From contig QFQU01000010.1 of assembly GCA_003248965.1 (NCBI GenBank), forward strand, positions 150,489-214,488: 64,000 nt of DNA, given 5' to 3'. This document shows, in pieces, positions 8,738-16,956 of the stretch. Both the position numbers and the translations under genes were made by a program. The stretch comes from Brevundimonas sp. GTDB taxonomy: Bacteria; Pseudomonadota; Alphaproteobacteria; Caulobacterales; Caulobacteraceae. How positions within the stretch are numbered: position 1 is the first letter of the stretch; every line of letters begins with the position of its first letter. The notes beneath the pieces were generated by a model. It was not told the DNA's origin. It saw only the letters and a program-made list of their open reading frames with translations, and did no database searches.

Positions 8738-10315
8738 TCAGCCCCAGGCCTCGACCGTCCCGCGCCTGCGGAGGGGAGAGAAGGTGGCGAGTTGCGTTCG
8801 CGGCTCGGCCTCGGCCTTGCCGAAAAGCCAGCCCTGGCCATAGTCCACGCCGAGGCCCTTCAGCGTGTTGGCGACGCCGTCGGTCTCGATCATCTCTGCG
8901 ATCGTCTCCAACTTCATCGAGCGGCACAATTCGACGATGCTGCGAAGCATTGTCGTGGAGCGCTCGTCGGTTTCGACGTCCTTGACGATGGCGCCGTCGA
9001 TCTTGACCGCGTCGACCGACAGCTTGCGCAGATAGTCGAAAGAGGCGGCCCCCGCGCCGAAGTCGTCGATACAGACCTTGATGCCGGTCTCGCGCAGGCC
9101 GGCCAGGCGGCGGTCGGCGGCCTCGATGTCGGCCAGCGCCGAGGTTTCGGTCACTTCGACAATCAATCGTCGCCGCTCTTCCGGGGCGCCTGCCGTCATC
9201 CGCAGCAGGTTCTCCACATAGGCGTCGTCGCCTAGCGAGGACCCGGAGACGTTGATCGCCATCTTGAGAAGACCGGCGCCCGGCTGGCGCATGCGTTTCA
9301 GCACCTTCTCCGCCACGGCGAGGTCGAAGGATTCGATCAGGTCCAATTCTTCGGCCATGCGGATGGCGCCTGCGGGACCGCCGTTGGACCCGAACCGGGC
9401 CAGGGCTTCAAAATGGTGCACGGCGCGCGACGAGAGCTGCACGATCGGCTGGTAGTGAACCTGGAATTCGCGGGTCTTCACCACGTTTCGGAAAGTCTCG
9501 GCGTCCCGGAGCGTGCGGTTCAGCGAATCCGAGAAGGCGATCTGCGGATTGGCCAGTCCATCGTCCTTTAGGCAGCCTTCGATGGCGAAACGCATGGCGC
9601 GCAGGATGCAGAGTTTGTCGGAGCCTTGCGGCACCGGCGACTCGAACGATTGGGCCGCCAGGGTCAGGCCTTCGGCGCGGGCGGCCTCGATGATTTCGGC
9701 GGCGATGTCACGACCGTCGTCGGCGGCGCGCAGGATTGCGAAACGCTCCTGCGTCAGTTGGGCGGCGGCCGAGCCGGATACGGAAGTCGACTGCAGCGTC
9801 GCCTCGATACGACGGTTCATGCGCGCCGAAACGTCTCCGGACAGATCGCCAAGGCCGCGCACGTCCACGAAGGCGAGCGAGATCGCCGGGTCGGTCTCCA
9901 GTACGCGCGCCGCGTCGGCCATGAAGGTGTCGGCGTCGACCAGAGGAGCCGCCTCCAGATCGGCCGCCTGGAAGGCCGGACCTTCGTAAGACATGGCGCA
10001 GGACAGGGCGGGCGCCAACTGCGGAAGGGCGAAGGCCCTGATGGAAGCGCGCCGAACCCGGTCCGGTCCGGCCTTCACCAGCACCGCGATGGCCTCTGTG
10101 CGGACGCCCGATCCGGTCTTCCGGATCGTCGCGAGGGCTGACGCCCCTTCGTGGAAAATATCGGCGAAGGGCTTTCCGGTCCAAAGCGCGCCAGCGTCCT
10201 GACCGCCGACCGCGCCGGCGCCCATGGCGAACGCCACCACGCCCTGGGCGTCGATCTCGATGAGGGTGTCGGCCGAAGCAAAAGCCAGACCCAGGAGGCG
10301 GACGGTTAGCGACAT
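8738..10315 (-). CDS. EAL-domain cyclic-di-GMP phosphodiesterase
   Basis: 525 residues. The N-terminal half resembles a degenerate sensory module (a PAS-like start TLIEIDAQGVV, then a region reminiscent of a degenerate GGDEF domain). The C-terminal half is an EAL domain with its catalytic set: the glutamate of FEALARF, Asn of INVSG, Glu of VEVTET, the pair in DDFGAG, Lys of VKIDG, Glu of AEMIET and Gln of YGQGWLFG. It should therefore hydrolyse c-di-GMP. No membrane helix is obvious. It lies 43 bp downstream of flbY in the same direction, so it may be the last gene of the flgI operon. ATG 10315 is preferred to GTG 10333. Confidence 0.9.
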   Translation of the reverse strand: MSLTVRLLGLAFASADTLIEIDAQGVVAFAMGAGAVGGQDAGALWTGKPFADIFHEGASALATIRKTGSGVRTEAIAVLVKAGPDRVRRASIRAFALPQLAPALSCAMSYEGPAFQAADLEAAPLVDADTFMADAARVLETDPAISLAFVDVRGLGDLSGDVSARMNRRIEATLQSTSVSGSAAAQLTQERFAILRAADDGRDIAAEIIEAARAEGLTLAAQSFESPVPQGSDKLCILRAMRFAIEGCLKDDGLANPQIAFSDSLNRTLRDAETFRNVVKTREFQVHYQPIVQLSSRAVHHFEALARFGSNGGPAGAIRMAEELDLIESFDLAVAEKVLKRMRQPGAGLLKMAINVSGSSLGDDAYVENLLRMTAGAPEERRRLIVEVTETSALADIEAADRRLAGLRETGIKVCIDDFGAGAASFDYLRKLSVDAVKIDGAIVKDVETDERSTTMLRSIVELCRSMKLETIAEMIETDGVANTLKGLGVDYGQGWLFGKAEAEPRTQLATFSPLRRRGTVEAWG

Positions 10316-10357
10316 CCCGTCACCTTGCACCACAGCGCTTAAAAAACAGGCAACGTC

Positions 10358-10795
10358 CTAGGCCATGCGATTCAGGGCCACGGCGCGTCCGTCGCCTTGC
10401 GCGGCCCGGCCATCGGAAGCGTAGGCCGAGGCGGGCGTCCGGGTCGCTGTGACTTCCTGGGCGATGGTGCGGACCAAACCTTCGGAAATCGTCCGGGCGG
10501 CTTCGACGGCCAGCGCATGACGCGCCAGAACGCCGTCGAATATCTCCGTCGCCTCCATCAGATCCCTGCGATCCTCGGTGGGCGCGGCCGCGAGCAGCGT
10601 CGGATTGGCCTTCACATGCGCAGTGTCGCGGCGATAGAGATTGGCCATCTCCTGCGTCGCCGCCAGGCCGTGGGCGACGTCCTGCGGACGGCCTTCCTGA
10701 AAGGCTGTCATCTCCGACGACAGGCGCTGGGTCAGCGTCCTGGTCAGAGCGGTCAGTTGACGGACGCGCGCCTGGGCCAGATCGGCGTCGCTCAT
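10358..10795 (-). CDS. flbY: FlbY, flagellar assembly-associated protein
   Basis: 145 residues, mostly helical and without membrane segments. Size, composition and position after flgI and cheL match the Caulobacter gene flbY. The helical, FlgN-like look suggests a flagellar chaperone or assembly factor, but the molecular role is not established. The ATG overlaps the cheL stop (ATGA), so the two are translationally coupled. The C-terminal 25 residues are Ala/Arg/Gly-rich and probably flexible. Confidence 0.8.
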   Translation of the reverse strand: MSDADLAQARVRQLTALTRTLTQRLSSEMTAFQEGRPQDVAHGLAATQEMANLYRRDTAHVKANPTLLAAAPTEDRRDLMEATEIFDGVLARHALAVEAARTISEGLVRTIAQEVTATRTPASAYASDGRAAQGDGRAVALNRMA

Positions 10796-11103
10796 TGCCC
10801 GTGCTCCTGCATCTTCAACATTTCGCCCATGACGGTGCTGGACAGGCCGACGCCGCCGGCGGCCACCGTCTTCTTGGCGATTTCGTCCAGAAGAAAGCTG
10901 CGCCAGGTCGCCTCGCCCTGGCCGCCGCCGAACAGACCGTCGGTCGACAGCCCCTCGAACATCGGCTTCAGCATCTGCGACAGGAAGGAGGCCTCGAAGG
11001 CGTCGGCGGTTTCCTTGATCTTCTGAGACGAGGCGCCGGGCGCGGCGACCGCGAGCCCCGGCGTCGGACGAAGCAGGTCGGGGGAAGTCGTCAGGTCGGT
11101 CAT
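10792..11103 (-). CDS. cheL: Rod-binding protein (FlgJ N-terminal domain type, CheL)
   Basis: 103 residues corresponding to the rod-binding domain of FlgJ: FEASFLSQMLKPMFEGLSTDGLFGGGQGEATWR is the family core (shown here as its two halves, FEASFLSQMLKPMFEG and then GLFGGGQGE). It lacks the peptidoglycan hydrolase domain found in enteric FlgJ, as in other alphaproteobacteria. It should help the rod assemble through the periplasm. ATG 11103 has a GAGG site about 10 nt upstream; a GTG at 11109 overlapping the flgI stop is the alternative. Symbol by analogy with Caulobacter. Confidence 0.85.
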   Translation of the reverse strand: MTDLTTSPDLLRPTPGLAVAAPGASSQKIKETADAFEASFLSQMLKPMFEGLSTDGLFGGGQGEATWRSFLLDEIAKKTVAAGGVGLSSTVMGEMLKMQEHGQ

Positions 11104-11105
11104 GC

Positions 11106-12221
11106 TCACATCACCTCGATGTCGGCCTGCAGGGCGCCGGCTGCCTTGATGGCTTGCAGGATGCTGATCATGTCGCGGGGGCTGACCCCCAGGGTGTTCA
11201 GACCGTTGACCAGGGTCGACAGGCTGTTGCCCCCGCCTACGATCCGCATCTGGGTGCCGAGATCTTCCTCGACATTGACCTGACTGCTGGGAACGACCGC
11301 CGTCTGACCACGGCTGAACGGGGCGGGTTGGCTGACCAGCGGCTGTTCATCGACCGATATGGTCAGATTGCCCTGGGCGATGGCGACCCGAGAGACGCGG
11401 ACGGCGTCGCCCATGACGATCACGCCGTTGACCTCGTCGATGATGACCTTGGCGGGGGTATCGACGGTGACGGGCAGGTTCTCGACGCGGCTGATGAAGC
11501 CGGCCATGCCCAGTTGGGCGGGCGCGCGCAGCGCAACCACCGTGCCGTTCTCGGCCAGGGCCGAGCCGGGATAGGCCGAGTTGACGGCGGCGGCGACGCG
11601 CTGGGCCGTGGTGAAATCCGGATTGCGCAGGTTCAGGCGCACTTCGTTCATGTTCGCCATCTCGAACCCGGTTTCACGCTCGACCAGAGCGCCCGAGGCG
11701 ATACGGCCCGCGGTCGGCACGCCGCGCGTGACGGAAGACCCGGACCCGCCCGAAGCCGAGACCGCGCCGGTCTGGATGGAGCCTTGCGCCACGGCATAGA
11801 CCTGTCCGTCGGCTCCCTGCAGGCTGGTGACGACCAGTGAACCGCCCAGCAGGCTCTTGGCGTCGCACATGGACGAGACGTTGACGTCGATCTTGGACCC
11901 CGAGGTGGCGAAGGCGGGAAGTTCGGCTGTCACCATGACGGCGGCCATGTTCTTCGTATTGGCGTTGGCGCCGCGAATATTGACCCCCAGTCGCTCGGTC
12001 ATGCCTTCCAAAGACTGGCGGGTGAAGGGGCAGTTGCGCAGACTGTCGCCGGTGCCGTTCAGGCCCATGACCATGCCGTAACCGACCAATTGGTTGCCAC
12101 GCACGCCCTCGACCGAAGCGATGTCCTTGATGCGCGATTGCGCCGATGCGGGGGAGGCGGCGACGCTCAAGGCGCCGATCACGGCGATCGGAGCCATCAG
12201 GCGGGCAAGCAAATTCTGCAT
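11106..12221 (-). CDS. flgI: FlgI, flagellar P-ring protein
   Basis: 371 residues. A cleavable signal peptide (about residues 1-27, ending ASA) is followed by the P-ring sequence RIKDIASVEGVRGNQLVGYG and VMGLNGTGDS. The C-terminus (SLSTLVNGLNTLGVSPRDMI) is typical. FlgI polymerises around the rod in the peptidoglycan layer after Sec export. The ATG at 12221 was chosen because the signal peptide begins there, although the frame stays open upstream. A sigma-54 type promoter lies about 40 bp upstream. First gene of flgI-cheL-flbY. Confidence 0.97.
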   Translation of the reverse strand: MQNLLARLMAPIAVIGALSVAASPASAQSRIKDIASVEGVRGNQLVGYGMVMGLNGTGDSLRNCPFTRQSLEGMTERLGVNIRGANANTKNMAAVMVTAELPAFATSGSKIDVNVSSMCDAKSLLGGSLVVTSLQGADGQVYAVAQGSIQTGAVSASGGSGSSVTRGVPTAGRIASGALVERETGFEMANMNEVRLNLRNPDFTTAQRVAAAVNSAYPGSALAENGTVVALRAPAQLGMAGFISRVENLPVTVDTPAKVIIDEVNGVIVMGDAVRVSRVAIAQGNLTISVDEQPLVSQPAPFSRGQTAVVPSSQVNVEEDLGTQMRIVGGGNSLSTLVNGLNTLGVSPRDMISILQAIKAAGALQADIEVM

Positions 12222-12256
12222 CGGTCGGTCGTCCTCGCGGCGTTGCGCCATACGCG

Positions 12257-12273
12257 TTGCGAGGATCGTGCCG
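12257..12273 (-). promoter_or_regulatory. Sigma-54 type -24/-12 promoter of flgI
   Basis: On the minus strand the sequence reads cGGCACGatccTCGCaa. GG and GC are separated by exactly 10 bases and GGCACG matches the -24 consensus fully; the -12 element TCGC differs at one base from TTGC. It lies 38-52 bp upstream of the flgI ATG, so transcription would start about 25 nt before the gene. This matches the sigma-54 control of late basal-body genes known in Caulobacter. Confidence 0.7.
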
Positions 12274-12346
12274 CGCGCTAACCGATTGAATTCGGGCATT
12301 CCGACGCTGCGCTGCCGATTGCTGACCGGCACTTTCTGCCCAGCCG

Positions 12347-12352
12347 TTAACC
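12347..12352 (+). promoter_or_regulatory. Possible CtrA half-site upstream of fliX
   Basis: TTAACC, a CtrA half-site pattern, lies 54 bp before the fliX ATG in the flgI-fliX divergent region. Early flagellar genes in Caulobacter are CtrA targets, but the second half-site at the standard spacing is not evident. Weak. Confidence 0.3.
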
Positions 12353-12405
12353 AAAACGTCACCGCCGTCGCCCATTCATCGACCCATGAGCTGGAGCATT
12401 CGGCA

Positions 12406-12831
12406 ATGAAGGTCACAGGGACAGGCGCCCCCAGCGCGCCTTCGGCCGGCAAATCGGCCCGCAGCGCGTCCGGATTCTCGTTGAATCAGGCGGCGGCGAC
12501 GCCCGCATCGACTGCCGCAGCGGCGACATCGGCTAGCGCGGGCTTGGCCGACGTTTCGGCCCTGATGGCGCTGCAGGGCGTGGAGGGCCCGTTGGAACGC
12601 CGTCGACGGGCGATCAAGCGTGGCGGCGGACTTTTGGATCGACTGGACGAATTGAAACTGGCCCTGTTGTCCGGTGAACCGGACGAGGGCGTGATGGATC
12701 GGCTCGGACGCGTCATGCGCGAGGAACGTCCGCAGAATGATGATCCCGGGTTGAGCGCCTTGCTGGACCAGATCGATCTCCGAGCGGCGGTCGAAATGGC
12801 CAAGGCCGAGTTGCGCCGCAGCGAACGCTGA
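12406..12831 (+). CDS. fliX: FliX, flagellar assembly regulator
   Basis: 141 residues, cytoplasmic. The N-terminal 60 residues are Ala/Ser/Thr-rich; the C-terminal part (LMALQGVEGPLERRRRAIKR, LLDRLDELKLALLSGEP) is the conserved FliX core. In Caulobacter, FliX links the state of early basal-body assembly to the sigma-54 activator FlbD. The gene is divergent from flgI, as in Caulobacter. ATG 12406 was chosen because upstream in-frame sequence overlaps the promoter region and has no family similarity. Confidence 0.93.
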   Translation: MKVTGTGAPSAPSAGKSARSASGFSLNQAAATPASTAAAATSASAGLADVSALMALQGVEGPLERRRRAIKRGGGLLDRLDELKLALLSGEPDEGVMDRLGRVMREERPQNDDPGLSALLDQIDLRAAVEMAKAELRRSER

Positions 12832-13009
12832 CACAAAAAATCCATATGAATCAGTAGAGCTAGGCCGTTCGACTGAGGGCGAAATGTCACGCCTTGTCGC
12901 GGCTTTTGCGGCGCGCGATCACGGAATCGAGAACCACGTTGCCGCGACTCGTCCCGGTGACTATACGGCCTCTACGCCAGAGGGGGCGTGCTTAGAGAGC
13001 GTGAGTGCG

Positions 13010-13444
13010 ATGAACGCTTTGGCGTCCGTTGTGTCCGACGAAACCGGTCCTTATCGGCCGTCCGACGATGAGCCGTTCATGAATGAACGGCAGCTTGCCT
13101 ATTTCAAGAAGAAGCTGCTGGACTGGAAGGACGATATCCTTCGCGAGTCCAAGGGGACGGTCGTCAATCTGAAGGCCGAAACCGAAAACCATCCCGACCT
13201 GGTCGATCGCGCCACGTCGGAATCGGATCGGGCGCTGGAACTGCGCACCCGCGACCGACAGCGCAAGCTGATCTCCAAGATCGACGACGCCCTGCGACGA
13301 ATCGAGGACGGCTCCTACGGTTACTGCGAAGACACCGGCGAACCCATCAGCTTGGGTCGTCTGGAAGCCCGCCCGACCGCGACCCTGTCGGTCGAGGCGC
13401 AGGAACGCCATGAGCGGCGTGAGCGCGTCCACCGCGACGACTGA
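13010..13444 (+). CDS. dksA: DksA, RNA polymerase-binding transcription factor
   Basis: 144 residues. The coiled-coil segment with DRATSESDRALELRTRDRQR carries the DxxDxA-like acidic tip (DRATSESD), and the C-terminal globule reads DGSYGYCEDTGEPISLGRL then RPTATL. The four zinc cysteines of E. coli DksA appear here as Cys, Thr, Ser and Ala, so zinc cannot be bound in the usual way. DksA works with ppGpp in the RNA polymerase secondary channel. ATG 13010 was chosen on recalled family length; a 5' in-frame extension lacks similarity. It lies between fliX and gltX. Confidence 0.93.
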   Translation: MNALASVVSDETGPYRPSDDEPFMNERQLAYFKKKLLDWKDDILRESKGTVVNLKAETENHPDLVDRATSESDRALELRTRDRQRKLISKIDDALRRIEDGSYGYCEDTGEPISLGRLEARPTATLSVEAQERHERRERVHRDD

Positions 13445-13463
13445 GGTTTGGCGGCCGGACGTC

Positions 13464-13492
13464 TTGACTTCGTGGGGTTGCGGCGCGACCTA
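13464..13492 (+). promoter_or_regulatory. Probable promoter of gltX
   Basis: TTGACT at 13464-13469 followed 17-18 bp later by GACCTA/ACCTAG. The -35 element is good and the -10 weak but acceptable for a GC-rich alphaproteobacterium. It lies directly before gltX. Confidence 0.4.
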
Positions 13493-13521
13493 GCCGCCTC
13501 GCTTTCAAGGTCCTGATCCCC

Positions 13522-14856
13522 ATGTCCGTCAAGGTTCGTTTCGCCCCGTCGCCGACGGGTAGGCTGCACGTCGGCAATGTCCGCACCGCGCTGGTGAACT
13601 GGCTGTTCGCGAAAGGGCAGGGCGGATCTTTCGTGCTGCGCATCGACGACACCGACGTGGCGCGCTCCACACCCGAGTTCGAACAGGGGATCGAGGACGA
13701 CCTGACCTGGTTGGGTCTGACCTGGGACGAACGCTACAACCAGTCCAAACGCTTCGACAGGTATGAAGAGGCCGCCGAGCGGCTGAAGGCGTCGGGACGG
13801 CTCTATCCCGCCTATGAAACCGCCGAGGAACTGGATCGTCGCCGTAAGGTGCAGCTGTCGCGCGGCCTGCCGCCGATCTACGACCGCGCCGCCCTGAACC
13901 TGACCGACGCGCAGAAGGCGGCCTATGAGGCCGAAGGCCGTCGCCCGCATTGGCGCTTCAAGCTGGAAGGCAAGCGCGTCGCCTGGGAAGACCTGGCGCG
14001 CGGCCATGCCGAGGTCGACACCGCCTCGATGTCCGACCCGGTCCTGATCCGCGAGGACGGCCTGTTCCTCTACACCTTGCCGTCGGTCGTGGACGACATC
14101 GACATGGCCATCACCCACATCATCCGGGGCGAGGACCACGTCACCAACACCGGCGCCCAGATCGAGATTTTCGAGGCGCTGGGCGCGGCGGTTCCCGGCT
14201 TCGCCCACATGCCGCTGCTGGTCGGCGCCGACGGCGCCGCCCTGTCCAAGCGTCTGGGGTCTCTGTCGATCAGCGACATGCGCGATCAGGGGTATGAGCC
14301 CATCGCCATCACCAGCCACCTGGGCAAGATCGGCACCTCGGACAATCTGGAGGTCGCGCCGTCGATCCAGGCCCTGGGGGACAGCTTCGCCTTTTCCAAG
14401 ATGGGCCGTTCGCCGGCGCGTTATGATACCGCCGATCTGGATCGTCTAAACGCCCAGGCGCTACATGAGATGGACTATGCGACGGCCCAGCCGCGCCTAC
14501 AGGCGTTGGACGCCGATCTGGGAGCGGGCTTCTGGACGGCGGTGCGGGGCAATCTGAACACCTTCGCCGACGTGGCTGACATGGCCCGCATCGTGAAGGG
14601 GCCGATCCAGCCGGTGATCGAGGACGCGACCTTCGCCGAGGCGGCGCTGCGCCTGTTGCCGGACGTGATCGACGAGCACGCCTGGTCGGCCTGGACCAAC
14701 GCCGTGAAGGCTGAGACCGGCGCAAAGGGCAAGGCGCTGTTCATGCCGTTGCGCCTGGCCTTGACCGGACAGCCGCATGGGCCGGACATGGCGGCCCTGG
14801 CGCCGCTGATCGGACGCGACGCGATCCAGCGACGGTTGCGAGGGGAGCCGGCCTGA
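13522..14856 (+). CDS. gltX: Glutamyl-tRNA synthetase
   Basis: 444 residues, class I aminoacyl-tRNA synthetase. The HIGH motif is HVGN within FAPSPTGRLHVGNVR, RIDDTD follows, and the KMSKS motif is LSKRLGSLS. It charges tRNA-Glu in the cytoplasm. The length is somewhat below the common 460-480. Many alphaproteobacteria carry two GltX copies, so this could be the shorter paralogue, including one that misacylates tRNA-Gln for the GatCAB route. The gene ends in a GC-rich hairpin shared with the convergent gene. Confidence 0.95.
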   Translation: MSVKVRFAPSPTGRLHVGNVRTALVNWLFAKGQGGSFVLRIDDTDVARSTPEFEQGIEDDLTWLGLTWDERYNQSKRFDRYEEAAERLKASGRLYPAYETAEELDRRRKVQLSRGLPPIYDRAALNLTDAQKAAYEAEGRRPHWRFKLEGKRVAWEDLARGHAEVDTASMSDPVLIREDGLFLYTLPSVVDDIDMAITHIIRGEDHVTNTGAQIEIFEALGAAVPGFAHMPLLVGADGAALSKRLGSLSISDMRDQGYEPIAITSHLGKIGTSDNLEVAPSIQALGDSFAFSKMGRSPARYDTADLDRLNAQALHEMDYATAQPRLQALDADLGAGFWTAVRGNLNTFADVADMARIVKGPIQPVIEDATFAEAALRLLPDVIDEHAWSAWTNAVKAETGAKGKALFMPLRLALTGQPHGPDMAALAPLIGRDAIQRRLRGEPA

Positions 14857-14872
14857 CGGACCGCAGGCCGGC
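14847..14872. terminator. GC-rich hairpin spanning the gltX stop
   Basis: GCCGGCCTG at 14847-14855 pairs perfectly with CAGGCCGGC at 14864-14872 across an 8-nt loop. The gltX stop codon lies in the stem. There is no T tract on either strand, so termination may need a factor, or the hairpin protects the 3' end. Confidence 0.45.
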
Positions 14873-14884
14873 CGCCTCGACCTA

Positions 14885-15178
14885 TCAGGCGTTGCAGACC
14901 GCCAGGTCATCGGCGCTCAGCTGCACGCCCTTGTAGGAAAAGGCGGTCACGGCGCCGAACTTGGCCACGACCCGACGGCAGGCGCGCGTCGCTGGTTGTT
15001 CCGTGCCGCCCGAGGCGGTGCAGGTCGCGCCCTCGCACGACCAGCGCGCGCCGTCGATAATGGTGGGGCGGCTCGGCGCCTTGGCGGCGTCCGCCAGCGT
15101 CAGGCTGGTGGCGGCAGGGGCCTGGGCGACGGCGGGAGCGGCGGCGAACAGGGCCGCGGCGAGGAGCAGGGCGCGCAT
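14885..15178 (-). CDS. Small secreted cysteine-containing protein, unknown
   Basis: 97 residues. A signal peptide (about residues 1-19, ending AVA) is followed by a short domain with four cysteines (WSCEGATC, RACRR, and a terminal VCNA), suggesting two periplasmic disulfides. ATG 15178 has a GGAG site just upstream and begins the signal peptide. I recall similar short secreted proteins in Caulobacterales but not a function. The gene is convergent with gltX. Confidence 0.8.
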   Translation of the reverse strand: MRALLLAAALFAAAPAVAQAPAATSLTLADAAKAPSRPTIIDGARWSCEGATCTASGGTEQPATRACRRVVAKFGAVTAFSYKGVQLSADDLAVCNA

Positions 15179-15282
15179 TGAAAGTCTCCGAAATTGAAGA
15201 ACGGCGTCACGCCGTCGCTCCAATGTCAGTTTCGTATAAAAACTGTCAATACGCCGACGTGCTATTTGTTAGCAGTGATCAC

Positions 15283-15888
15283 TTACCGCAGATCATGTTG
15301 CAACTGAGGCATATCGTCCGCCTCTTGCATCAAGGCGATGGCCTCTTCGACCGTGTTCACGACGCTGTAGGCTTTGCGGAAGGTCTCGGGGGTCATCTTC
15401 TGTTCGATGCCGGTTTCGATCGCAGCCAGAAGAGTATCCCAGAACCCATTGATATTGAGGAAGATCACCGGCTTGTGGTGCAAATCCAGCCGTTTCCAAG
15501 ACAGCACCTCGATAACCTCTTCCAAGGTGCCGACGCCGCCGGGCGCGACCACGAAGGCGTCCGATTCGTCATACATGATGGTCTTTCGTTCATGCATGGA
15601 CGTGACCACCAAAGTCTCTACATCGTCGAACAGGCGTTCGCGGCTGCGCAGAAAGCCGGGCATGACGCCCAGCACCCGGCCGCCGGCCGCGTGGGCGGCT
15701 CGCGCCGAAGCGCCCATCAGTCCCACGCCGCCGCCGCCATAGACCAGCCGCCACCCCGCCGCCGCCGTCTGTGCGCCGAACGCCTGGGCTGCTGTTGTAT
15801 AGGCCGGATCGGACCGGTCGGACGAACCGCAGAACAGGCAGACGGACTTGCCGTCGAAAGGCTGGATGGCAAGGGGGGACAGGGACAT
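15283..15888 (-). CDS. LOG family protein (nucleoside 5'-monophosphate phosphoribohydrolase type)
   Basis: 201 residues with a Rossmann-like fold. The motifs GGGGVGLMG and PGGVGTLEE are the hallmark of the LOG family (TIGR00730), formerly annotated as lysine decarboxylases. Members cleave the N-glycosidic bond of nucleotide monophosphates and in some organisms release cytokinins. The N-terminal VCLFCGSSDRSDP binds the nucleotide. It stands alone between two envelope-protein genes, with no hint of a specific pathway. Confidence 0.9.
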   Translation of the reverse strand: MSLSPLAIQPFDGKSVCLFCGSSDRSDPAYTTAAQAFGAQTAAAGWRLVYGGGGVGLMGASARAAHAAGGRVLGVMPGFLRSRERLFDDVETLVVTSMHERKTIMYDESDAFVVAPGGVGTLEEVIEVLSWKRLDLHHKPVIFLNINGFWDTLLAAIETGIEQKMTPETFRKAYSVVNTVEEAIALMQEADDMPQLQHDLR

Positions 15889-15998
15889 GGGGCCTCGAAC
15901 CTAAGCGATCGCACGATCCGACATGGTCAAACCGGCGGCGGTCGGGCTAACAGATTCCCGAACGCTGGGTCGCCAGTCCTATATCGTCGAGGCGCAGG

Positions 15999-16730
15999 AT
16001 GAAACGCCAGATCATCGTCGTGATGGCCGTGGGCCTGACCATCGCCGCCTGCTCGGGTGATCGACGGCGCGCGACGAGCAGCGACGACGCTCCCAAACCT
16101 TCCGCCTGGGTCCAGCCGCCGCACATCGACGGGCTGAGGCGCGACGGCGGCGCCATCCTGGTGCGGGGCGCGGCGGGTCCTGGCGCGCGCGTGGTGCTGC
16201 GCGGCTCAGACGGCGCGGCGGTCGCCGCGACGGCGGATGCTGCGGGACGATTCGAATTGCGCCTGCCTCCGCTGGACGGCGACGTGCTGTTGCGGCCGGA
16301 AGTGCAGGTCGGCGAGGACGCCGCGGTCTCACCCGAAACTCTTGTGGTGATCCGGGGCGGCGCGGGGCCGGTCGCCCTGGTCGCGGCTGGGCAGCCGACG
16401 GTTCGGCTCGACGCGCATGGCGTGTTGGACGCCGTCGATTTCGACGGCAAGACCCTGGCGGCGTCGGGGCATGCCCCCAACGGACCTCCGACGGTGTCTA
16501 TCGACGGCGCGAAGGCCCGCGTGTCGTCGGTCGGCGGCGAGCAGTGGCGCGCCCTGTCCGCCGATTCGGGGACGCAGAATGTCGACGTCGGAGGTCGTGT
16601 CTTCACCCTCCCGGACATGGACGGCGCCGCAAGCTTTTCAGTGGAGCGGGCCGGCGCGGGTTGGAAACTGACCTTGCCGATCGCTCCCCAAGGTCGCCAA
16701 ACGACGTGGCTGCCGGACATTCAGCCCTAG
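15999..16730 (+). CDS. Putative lipoprotein, unknown function
   Basis: 243 residues. The signal peptide with lipobox IAAC (cysteine near residue 18) indicates membrane anchoring. The following beta-rich region (GAILVRGAAGPGARVVLRG, then AATADAAGRFELRLPP) looks like a small carboxypeptidase-regulatory or bacterial Ig-like domain of the kind seen in surface proteins, a weak impression. The rest is Gly/Ala-rich. The gene converges with DUF2842. Confidence 0.75.
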   Translation: MKRQIIVVMAVGLTIAACSGDRRRATSSDDAPKPSAWVQPPHIDGLRRDGGAILVRGAAGPGARVVLRGSDGAAVAATADAAGRFELRLPPLDGDVLLRPEVQVGEDAAVSPETLVVIRGGAGPVALVAAGQPTVRLDAHGVLDAVDFDGKTLAASGHAPNGPPTVSIDGAKARVSSVGGEQWRALSADSGTQNVDVGGRVFTLPDMDGAASFSVERAGAGWKLTLPIAPQGRQTTWLPDIQP

Positions 16731-16761
16731 ACGGCAGCCTTGTCGCCTTCACGCCCGTCAT

Positions 16762-16956
16762 TCAGCCGCGCTCGGCCCATTTCAGCAGTGGGATGAGCGG
16801 CAGGCCCCAGGCCGTGCCGCCGATGCCGAAAAACAGAAAGTCGATCCAGGCCGAGGCGGGCAGGGCGCCGCGTAGGGCGATCAGCCCCCAGACCCAAAGG
16901 ACCAGAAAAGCCAAGACCCCGAGGGCGGCCACGAACCGCCGTGCCCGGGGCGGCAT
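16762..16956 (-). CDS. DUF2842 membrane protein
   Basis: 64 residues with two hydrophobic segments (VLAFLVLWVWGLIALRG and WIDFLFFGIGGTAWGLPLIP) and the terminal PLLKWAERG-type tail of the alphaproteobacterial DUF2842 family. Function unknown. Its ATG overlaps the stop of the upstream gene by one base (TGATG), so translation is coupled. Confidence 0.85.
   Translation of the reverse strand: MPPRARRFVAALGVLAFLVLWVWGLIALRGALPASAWIDFLFFGIGGTAWGLPLIPLLKWAERG

Noticed and set aside
12328..12341. Candidate sigma-54 promoter for fliX on the plus strand (cggcactttctgcc)
   Set aside because: GG and GC are only 8 bases apart instead of 10, so it does not fit the -24/-12 rule.
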